Position numbers and translations under genes: made by a program. The notes under the pieces are model-generated. The model was not told the origin of the DNA and did not search any database. It was given only the letters and a program-made list of their open reading frames with translations. This document shows positions 1-4,214 of a stretch of DNA of 5,518 nt, piece by piece (the stretch's first letter is position 1; every line of letters starts with the position of its first letter). The stretch comes from an uncultured Lentisphaeria bacterium. Its GTDB lineage: Bacteria > Verrucomicrobiota > Lentisphaeria > Victivallales > Victivallaceae. The stretch spans positions 1 to 5,518 of the forward strand of contig CAIJKT010001141.1 of the NCBI GenBank assembly GCA_903821255.1, given 5' to 3'.

Positions 1-21
1 GATGTTGGCGCATACGTTTTA

Positions 22-43
22 AGAAAAGGTACATCCCTTTTTT
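22..43. terminator. Possible weak bidirectional terminator hairpin
   Basis: AAAAGG (24-29) pairs with CCTTTT (36-41) around a 6-base loop. The stem extends to about 8 pairs (22-43) with one G-T pair. On the plus strand the 3' arm is itself a run of six T. On the minus strand the 3' arm reads CCTTTTCTT, so it could end transcripts of the peptidase-HAD operon about 210 bases after its stop codon. The stem is AT-rich and the T-tract is part of the stem, so this is a weak call. Confidence 0.25.
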
Positions 44-123
44 CCACTGTCAAAATACAAAGATTATGTAAAAGCAGAGATTAAGCGATTGCAGTCAAGC
101 TATTTGTGCATAATCAGTGGAAA
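41..123. repeat. Interrupted inverted repeat with bulged two-part stem
   Basis: TTTCCACTG (41-49) is the exact reverse complement of CAGTGGAAA (115-123). Immediately inside, GATTATG (62-68) is the exact reverse complement of CATAATC (109-115). The right arm 109-123 is therefore continuous and shares C115, while the left arm has a 12-base interruption (50-61). The loop between the arms is about 40 bases. The pairing is seen directly. Whether it folds in RNA or binds a protein as DNA is unknown. Confidence 0.4.
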
Positions 124-249
124 GAGCGGATCAGGAAGTCTGAACTTACATAAAGCAAACAATTCAAGGCGATTATAATATAGGAAAACCGATAAAATAT
201 GCGGAAAAATGAAGCTTGACACCTGATTTGATTGATTGTTTATGTTTGA

Positions 250-822
250 TTAACCAGTCAGCGCGCGGCGCATGGCGGCGGCGGAAACAAATTGATGGGA
301 ATTCCAGCCATGCCGTATTCCGGCCTGGATGTTGTCCGGCCGGTCATCAACGTAAAAGCAAGGTTTTCCGTACCGGGCTTCAAATGCTTCATACATTGCC
401 GCGCCGGGCTTTCTGGCATTGACTTTGAAGCTGAAAATGCCGCCGGTGACCAGATTGGCGAAAGACAGTTTGCGGTACACTTCCAGTAAATGAATTTTGG
501 ACGTATCGGAAAAAAACACCAGCCGGTAGCCGGATGCGACCAGTTCCGGCATTAATTCAGGCATGCCGTCCATATCGCCGCCGAGAATTATATTCCAGCC
601 GTCAATCATTTCATCATCGGTAAATCTGCCGCCGGTGGCCGCGCGGAACTCCGACAGCCATTCTTTTTCGTCAATCATGCCGCATTCAAACTTTTCCACG
701 GCATGCAGAAATCTTGCGGGGATTTCTGATATGCTGCTGAACCCGAAATATCCGCAGCATAAATCATGGCGCAGTTGCATACAGACGCCCCCGATGTCGA
801 GGGCAATTACTTTTTCACTCAC
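250..822 (-). CDS. HAD-superfamily hydrolase (phosphatase-like)
   Basis: This 190-residue protein has the layout of small cytosolic HAD hydrolases of the YihX / epoxide-hydrolase N-domain type. Motif I is ALDIGGV with the presumed nucleophile Asp9. The usual second Asp is replaced by Gly11, as is common in this subgroup. Residues about 15-90 form a helical cap. Motif II is FFSDT (Ser105), motif III is ARKPG (Lys138), and motif IV is VDDRPDN (Asp159-Asp160), which would hold Mg2+. The likely activity is dephosphorylation of a small phosphorylated metabolite, but the substrate cannot be read from the sequence. The start is GTG: the next in-frame Met is residue 15, beyond motif I, and GGAGAG lies 6 bases upstream of the GTG. 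The gene follows the M24 peptidase by 15 bases, and its ribosome-binding site fills that gap, so the two are probably co-transcribed. The fold call is firm; the function is open. Confidence 0.88.
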   Translation of the reverse strand: MSEKVIALDIGGVCMQLRHDLCCGYFGFSSISEIPARFLHAVEKFECGMIDEKEWLSEFRAATGGRFTDDEMIDGWNIILGGDMDGMPELMPELVASGYRLVFFSDTSKIHLLEVYRKLSFANLVTGGIFSFKVNARKPGAAMYEAFEARYGKPCFYVDDRPDNIQAGIRHGWNSHQFVSAAAMRRALTG

Positions 823-837
823 CGTCCACTCTCCGTT

Positions 838-1956
838 TTAAGGTATTTCCAGAACTGTTTCAATTTCAGTAAGGCATTCGCAGCCGCCGGCAGTTACCAC
901 CACCATGTCTTCCAGCCGCATTCCGCCCCATTCCGGGTAATAGACCCCGGGTTCGACCGTAAGCACTTCGCCGCCGTTTAACGGGGTGTGGTTTTTCGGT
1001 CCCAGCCGCGGATTTTCGTGAATTTCCAGGCCGACACTGTGGCCGAGGCTATGGAAAAAACCGTAATTCCGGCCGTCTTTCCGACCGGTGGGAAACCCGT
1101 ATTTTTCAAGGCTCCTTACCGCGAATGTATAGATTTCCGATGGAACCGCGCCTGCCTTGATTAACTCTTTTGAACTGTCTCTGGTCGCCTTTACCGCGTC
1201 AAACGCTTTCTTCACGATTTCAGGAGCGCGGCCTTTGACGAAAGTGCGGGTAAGATCACCCCAGTAGCCGGCTTCCGCAAGTCTCGGGAAAATGTCAATC
1301 ACCAGCGGCCGGGACATGACCAGCGGCCCGGAGCCGGTGTTGTGCGGTTCGGCGCTGTGAGGCCCGCAGGCGACAATCGTCGATTCCGCCATTGCTCCGA
1401 ACCGCATGAGCTCAAGATTGATTTCAGAGCGCAGGATCTCGGAAGTGAGCGGTTCGCCCTTCCAGGCCAGCGCTTCGTTGGACCAGGAACTGATTTGCGC
1501 TTCAGCAAGAATTTCATAAGCACGCCGCATGCCTTTCTCCGTGATCCGCATGGCAAGCGTTATTTTGCCGACTTCCAGCGAGGACTTATAGCGCCTTTCC
1601 GGAAAGAAATCGTCATTTTTGCACACCACTTTCAGTCCGGCGCCGCGTAATGCATCCGCCAGGTAGAGCGGAAAATCTCTCGGCACATTATATTCCGCAA
1701 TGCCCAGCCGGACGGCCAGCGCCTGAATCGCCTCGACCATGCCGCCTGATGGTGCGGAGAAATCCTCAAGCCGGTGAACTTTTACCTCCGGATGCCGTTC
1801 CCGGATTCCACGGTCATGCTCCAGCGCGGAGAGAATGATGCCCTGTTCATTGCCGCAGCGGAAGAAAATAAACGCGTCAGGAGCGCGGAACCCGGAAGCA
1901 TACAGCATATCCGCGGATTTCTCGCTGTCAGCCACAATCAAATCTGCTTTTTTCAT
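838..1956 (-). CDS. M24-family Xaa-Pro aminopeptidase-like metallopeptidase
   Basis: This 372-residue cytosolic protein matches the aminopeptidase P / prolidase family, which cleaves peptides with proline in the second position. Numbering from the ATG at 1956, residues about 1-130 are a creatinase-like N-terminal domain and about 130-372 the pita-bread catalytic domain. All five dinuclear metal ligands are present: Asp221 (VIDIF), Asp234 (GDLTRT), His306 (HSLGHSVGL), Glu335 (TVEPGVY) and Glu349 (MRLEDMV). His205 (AEPHNTG) and His313 (IHENP) are at the usual substrate-binding places. The frame stays open upstream to a TTG at 2070, but the added 38 residues are hydrophobic and unlike the family, and a strong promoter lies inside them. 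The ATG at 1956 has GAGAG 7 bases upstream; the ATG at 1986 has no such site. The gene leads a two-gene operon with the HAD hydrolase. It could be an inactive M24 homologue only if the complete ligand set were misleading. Confidence 0.9.
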   Translation of the reverse strand: MKKADLIVADSEKSADMLYASGFRAPDAFIFFRCGNEQGIILSALEHDRGIRERHPEVKVHRLEDFSAPSGGMVEAIQALAVRLGIAEYNVPRDFPLYLADALRGAGLKVVCKNDDFFPERRYKSSLEVGKITLAMRITEKGMRRAYEILAEAQISSWSNEALAWKGEPLTSEILRSEINLELMRFGAMAESTIVACGPHSAEPHNTGSGPLVMSRPLVIDIFPRLAEAGYWGDLTRTFVKGRAPEIVKKAFDAVKATRDSSKELIKAGAVPSEIYTFAVRSLEKYGFPTGRKDGRNYGFFHSLGHSVGLEIHENPRLGPKNHTPLNGGEVLTVEPGVYYPEWGGMRLEDMVVVTAGGCECLTEIETVLEIP

Positions 1957-2028
1957 TTTCCGGCTCTCTAATCCTTCATTTTTCATTTGCAAAAACAGCA
2001 ACCCAAGCCATATTCCATAAACAGGCAA

Positions 2029-2042
2029 CATAATAGTATAAC
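2029..2042 (+). promoter_or_regulatory. Candidate -10 region for plsY-gpsA
   Basis: Two overlapping -10-like hexamers occur on the plus strand: CATAAT (2029-2034) and TATAAC (2037-2042), each one mismatch from TATAAT. Neither has a good -35 box at 16-18 bases; the best for the second is TTCCAT (2013-2018). They overlap the -10 element of the minus-strand promoter, so the two directions might compete for polymerase. This is a weak assignment. Confidence 0.25.
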
Positions 2043-2063
2043 AGATGATTAATAATTTATCAA
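2035..2063 (-). promoter_or_regulatory. Sigma70-type promoter for the peptidase-HAD operon
   Basis: Read on the minus strand, TTGATA (2063-2058) is followed after exactly 17 bases by TATACT (2040-2035). Each hexamer differs from consensus at one position. The base before the -10 box is preceded by TG, giving an extended -10 (TGTTATACT). Transcription would begin near 2028, leaving an untranslated leader of roughly 70 bases before the ATG at 1956. Because the -35 box lies downstream of the TTG at 2070, a message from this promoter cannot use that TTG, which supports the shorter protein. Confidence 0.65.
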
Positions 2064-2081
2064 TTATCAAAGAGAGTATTC

Positions 2082-2768
2082 ATGACAACGGGAACAGTTT
2101 TTCTTTATATTGCGATCTTTCTGAGTTCGTATCTGATCGGCTCCGTTCCGTGGGCCTATCTGATCGGCAGAATTTACGGACGCGATCTGCGCAAAGAGGG
2201 CAGCGGCAATATCGGCGCCACCAATGTCACCAGGGTAATCGGCAAGTTCTGGGGCAGGGTCTGCTTCCTGCTGGACATGATAAAAGGATTCCTGCCGGTA
2301 TTCATCGTTACCATGCTGATTAAACAGCAGATTATCACCGACGTCAACGACCTGGCCCAGATTATCGCCGCGGGCGGCGCGGTGATCGGCCACATGTTCT
2401 GTGTTTTCCTCAGATTCAAAGGCGGCAAAGGGGTTTCCACTTCCGCCGGATGCCTGCTGGCAATGGCCCCCTATTCATTTGCCATCTCCGGCATTGTGTG
2501 GGTTGTCGTGTTCCTGATCGGCAGATACGTCTCGCTGGCCAGCATCGCCGCGGCCGCGGTGCTTCCCGTCAGCGCAACGTTTTTTTCCATTATGAAAGTG
2601 AATGATAAAGCGATTTATCCGGTGTCCGTTTATATCCTGGTATTCCTGTATGTCCTGGCGGTGCTGGCGATATTGAAGCATACCGGCAACATTAAACGGC
2701 TGATCAACGGAACCGAGCATCGGTTTGACAAGAAAAAACAAACGGCAGAGAAAGAAAACTCCAAATGA
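2082..2768 (+). CDS. plsY: Acyl-phosphate:glycerol-3-phosphate acyltransferase PlsY
   Basis: This integral inner-membrane enzyme transfers an acyl chain from acyl phosphate (made by PlsX, not in this window) to position 1 of sn-glycerol 3-phosphate, giving lysophosphatidic acid. The 228 residues carry the three family motifs: GSVPWAYLIGR (20-30), GSGNIGATNV (40-49) and KGGKGVST (113-120). The C-terminal signature HTGNIKRLINGTE is at 200-212. Hydrophobic segments near 5-27, 58-80, 95-110, 125-148, 150-170 and 181-198 fit the multi-pass topology. The tail after 212 is short, charged and Lys/Glu-rich. The ATG at 2082 has AGAGAG about 5 bases upstream. The stop overlaps the gpsA start as ATGA, so translation is probably coupled to the enzyme that makes the substrate. 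The length is slightly above the usual 190-220 residues because of the C-terminal tail. Confidence 0.97.
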   Translation: MTTGTVFLYIAIFLSSYLIGSVPWAYLIGRIYGRDLRKEGSGNIGATNVTRVIGKFWGRVCFLLDMIKGFLPVFIVTMLIKQQIITDVNDLAQIIAAGGAVIGHMFCVFLRFKGGKGVSTSAGCLLAMAPYSFAISGIVWVVVFLIGRYVSLASIAAAAVLPVSATFFSIMKVNDKAIYPVSVYILVFLYVLAVLAILKHTGNIKRLINGTEHRFDKKKQTAEKENSK

Positions 2769-3763
2769 AAGTTACAGTATTAAGCGACGGCGCGTGGGGA
2801 ACGGCTTTAGCCCTTGTTCTCTGCGCCAACGGACACGAAGTTTGCATGTGGGGGCCGTTCCCCGAATATCTGGCTCAGATGGAGTCGGCACGGGAGAATT
2901 CCCGTTTTCTGCCCGGCGTCAGCCTGAGTCAAAATTTGAAATTCGACCATGATATTGCAGCCGCGGTGCGGAATAGCGATATTCTGCTGCTGGCAACCCC
3001 GTCGCAGTATATGCGCGGCGTCCTGCTGAAGTTAAAAGATCATTTCAACCCGCAGCGGCATCTGCTGGTGAATGTCGCCAAGGGCATCGAAAACGATTCC
3101 CTGCTCAGAGTGAGCCAGATTTGTGCTGAAGTGCTGGGCCAGTGCCGCTATGCCGTGCTTTCCGGACCGAGCCATGCGGAGGAAGTCTCCCGCGAAGTGC
3201 CGACCGCCGTGGTGGCCGCATCGCCGGATATAAAACTGGCGGAACAGGTCCAGCAGGTTTTCATGAATGACTATTTCCGGGTCTACACCGCCACCGACTA
3301 TGTGGGGGTTGAACTCGGCGGCGCGTTGAAGAATGTCATGGCGATTGCCGCCGGCGTGATTGACGGCATGAAGCTGGGGGACAATCCGAAAGCCGCCATG
3401 ATGACGCGCGGCATTGCGGAAATGAGCAGGCTCGGCGCGGCATTGGGCGGCGACCCGAAAACATTCGCCGGACTCAGCGGCATCGGCGACCTGATTGTCA
3501 CCTGCTGCAGCGGACACAGCCGCAACCGCCATGTCGGCGAAGAACTCGGCCGCGGTAAAAAAATTGATGAAATCCTTAACGCCATGGGCATGGTCGTTGC
3601 CGAAGGGGTGAAGACTTCAAAAAGCGCATATTGCCTGGCCCGGCAGGCCGGGATTGAAGTTCCGATCATTGATCAGGTTTATGCCGTGCTGTACGAAGGC
3701 AAGGAAGTGAAAACCGCCATCCGTGAACTGATGACCAGAAGAGCCAGAACCGAGATGGAATAG
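2765..3763 (+). CDS. gpsA: NAD(P)-dependent glycerol-3-phosphate dehydrogenase GpsA
   Basis: This cytosolic enzyme reduces dihydroxyacetone phosphate to sn-glycerol 3-phosphate for phospholipid synthesis. The 332 residues are family length. An N-terminal Rossmann domain (about 1-185) has the nucleotide loop SDGAWGTALA at 7-16, followed by LLLATPSQ (74-81), KGIE (106-109, Lys106) and GPSHAEEV (134-141). The all-helical C-terminal domain has the family signature ELGGALKNVMAIAAG (183-197) with catalytic Lys189, GDNPKAA (205-211), TRGIAEM (214-220), GLSGIGDL (236-243) and SRNR (252-255). Two changes from the usual pattern are visible: Ser7 replaces the first Gly of GxGxxG, and His137 replaces Phe in GPSFA. 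The ATG at 2765 overlaps the plsY stop by four bases. Only a weak AGAGAAAG lies upstream, which is consistent with translational coupling. After the stop only a weak imperfect hairpin (3765-3786, then a T-rich run) is seen. Confidence 0.97.
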   Translation: MKVTVLSDGAWGTALALVLCANGHEVCMWGPFPEYLAQMESARENSRFLPGVSLSQNLKFDHDIAAAVRNSDILLLATPSQYMRGVLLKLKDHFNPQRHLLVNVAKGIENDSLLRVSQICAEVLGQCRYAVLSGPSHAEEVSREVPTAVVAASPDIKLAEQVQQVFMNDYFRVYTATDYVGVELGGALKNVMAIAAGVIDGMKLGDNPKAAMMTRGIAEMSRLGAALGGDPKTFAGLSGIGDLIVTCCSGHSRNRHVGEELGRGKKIDEILNAMGMVVAEGVKTSKSAYCLARQAGIEVPIIDQVYAVLYEGKEVKTAIRELMTRRARTEME

Positions 3764-3849
3764 CAGCCTGAACCGCTTACCCGGCTTTATATTTTAACCA
3801 CGGAAAACACTGAACGGCTCCTGGCGGGGGAAGTGTTCCTTGTTACCAT

Positions 3850-3971
3850 ATTTTACCTTTTTGGCAGGAATTGTCAAAGTAGTATTTCCTGCTGAAAAGT
3901 AATCAATAAATCAAATATTTTTACCGCAATGGCAGGAAAATAACGAATATTTATGACCGGACAGGCAGGAA
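3850..3971. repeat. GGCAGGAA motif cluster
   Basis: GGCAGGAA occurs at 3863-3870, 3931-3938 and 3964-3971, and its core occurs inverted (TTCCTGC) at 3886-3892. The first two copies are embedded in a longer match: 3850-3870 and 3918-3938 agree at 16 of 21 positions, both reading TTTTACC, five variable bases ending in T, then GGCAGGAA. Spacings of 68 and 33 bases are irregular, so this is not a CRISPR array. Confidence 0.45.
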
Positions 3972-4010
3972 AATCCTGTTCCTCCGCGCCTACGGCGGAC
4001 AAGCCCTGTT
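3961..4010. repeat. REP-like double hairpin flanked by CCTGTT
   Basis: CAGGA (3966-3970) pairs with TCCTG (3974-3978) across AAA. An alternative pairing is ACAGG (3961-3965) with CCTGT (3975-3979). Next, TCCGC (3983-3987) pairs with GCGGA (3995-3999) across a 7-base loop. CCTGTT occurs on both sides of this second hairpin (3975-3980 and 4005-4010). The GC-rich palindrome inside an AT-rich spacer is typical of extragenic palindromic elements, but no family can be assigned. Confidence 0.4.
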
Positions 4011-4038
4011 AAATAGTTTTGTTTGGGAAATATCGGGA

Positions 4039-4062
4039 GCGCCAGCGGAGCGACATATTAAT
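4039..4062 (+). repeat. 24-base palindromic repeat, copy 1
   Basis: This copy matches the copy at 4089-4112 at 21 of 24 positions (core CCAGCGGAGCGA). The internal stem is damaged by one mismatch (GCGCC against GGAGC). However, CGGAGC (4046-4051) pairs perfectly with GCTCCG (4064-4069) just downstream across a 12-base loop, so the hairpin can still form in an extended way. Confidence 0.6.
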
Positions 4063-4088
4063 AGCTCCGTAATTGTATAATCTTTCAA

Positions 4089-4112
4089 GCTCCAGCGGAG
4101 CGATATGTTAAT
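4089..4112 (+). repeat. 24-base palindromic repeat, copy 2
   Basis: This is the second copy, starting 50 bases after the first. It contains a perfect hairpin GCTCC-AGC-GGAGC (4089-4101). It differs from copy 1 by T for G at position 3, T for C at 16 and G for A at 19. It is followed by TCCCAATATTTAAAAATGGGA, whose ends CCCA and TGGG (4113-4116 and 4128-4131) are complementary. Confidence 0.6.
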
Positions 4113-4152
4113 CCCAATATTTAAAAATGGGAAATTTAATAAATAGTTAACC

Positions 4153-4211
4153 GAAACTCAGGTTTGACCCCGAAGATTCAGGTCTTGATTCCAAGCTCAG
4201 AAAACACCCCC
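4153..4211. repeat. Loose tandem TCAG units beside the methyltransferase stop
   Basis: Three segments of about 19-21 bases follow one another: 4153-4171, 4172-4192 and 4193-4211. The first two share ACTCAGGTTTGA against ATTCAGGTCTTGA, and the third keeps only GCTCAG and a C-rich end. TCAG recurs at 4158, 4178 and 4197. The units are too diverged to be sure they arose by duplication. Confidence 0.25.
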
Positions 4212-4214
4212 AAG

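Larger units (their letters stand above)
1..249. other. Non-coding left edge with inverted repeats
   Basis: No convincing gene is visible. Frame 1 is open from the left edge to a TAA at 82-84 and could be the last 27 codons of an upstream plus-strand gene, but the residues are not recognisable. The stretch lies downstream of the minus-strand HAD gene. It is AT-rich and holds three complementary pairs: 22-29 with 36-43, 41-49 with 115-123, and 62-68 with 109-115. A TTGACA at 216-221 and a TATAAT at 174-179 exist on the plus strand, but neither has a properly spaced partner and no plus-strand gene follows. Confidence 0.6.
1957..2081. promoter_or_regulatory. Divergent control region between peptidase and plsY
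   Basis: These 125 bases separate the minus-strand peptidase-HAD operon from the plus-strand plsY-gpsA operon, so both must be started from here unless transcription enters from outside. The stretch is strongly AT-rich compared with the flanking genes. It contains one clear minus-strand promoter (2035-2063) and -10-like sequences on the plus strand. GAGAG Shine-Dalgarno sequences sit just before both starts. No clear operator palindrome was found. Confidence 0.6.
3764..4214. other. Convergent intergenic region rich in short repeats
   Basis: This is 451 bases between gpsA (plus) and the methyltransferase (minus). No reading frame of gene quality is present on either strand. The region holds an imperfect stem AGCC/GGCT at 3765-3786 followed by CTTTATATTTT (a poor terminator candidate), a motif AACCACGGAAAACAC at 3795-3809, a cluster of GGCAGGAA motifs (3850-3971), paired hairpins (3961-4010), two copies of a 24-base palindromic element (4039-4062, 4089-4112), and loosely tandem TCAG-containing units (4153-4211). 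It is much more AT-rich than gpsA. Confidence 0.7.

Noticed and set aside
174..179. Perfect TATAAT on the plus strand
   Set aside because: No -35 box at usable spacing and no gene downstream on that strand.
216..244. TTGACA followed after 17 bases by TTTATG on the plus strand
   Set aside because: The -10 match is poor and it would transcribe only the antisense of the HAD gene.
563..981. Plus-strand open frames over the HAD and peptidase genes
   Set aside because: They cross the boundary between two strong minus-strand genes and show no family features.
1957..2070. N-terminal extension of the M24 peptidase from a TTG start, with a hydrophobic segment
   Set aside because: It contains the operon promoter, has no ribosome-binding site and is unlike the family; the ATG at 1956 is better supported.
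2067..2741. Minus-strand open frames opposite plsY
   Set aside because: They are antisense shadows of plsY with no recognisable domains or start signals.
3032..3532. 166-codon minus-strand open frame opposite gpsA
   Set aside because: It lies wholly inside a well-supported gpsA and is a low-complexity Ala/His-rich antisense reading of GC-rich codons.
3850..4112. CRISPR-like array
   Set aside because: Repeats are only 8 or 24 bases, spacings are irregular, and no cas gene is present.
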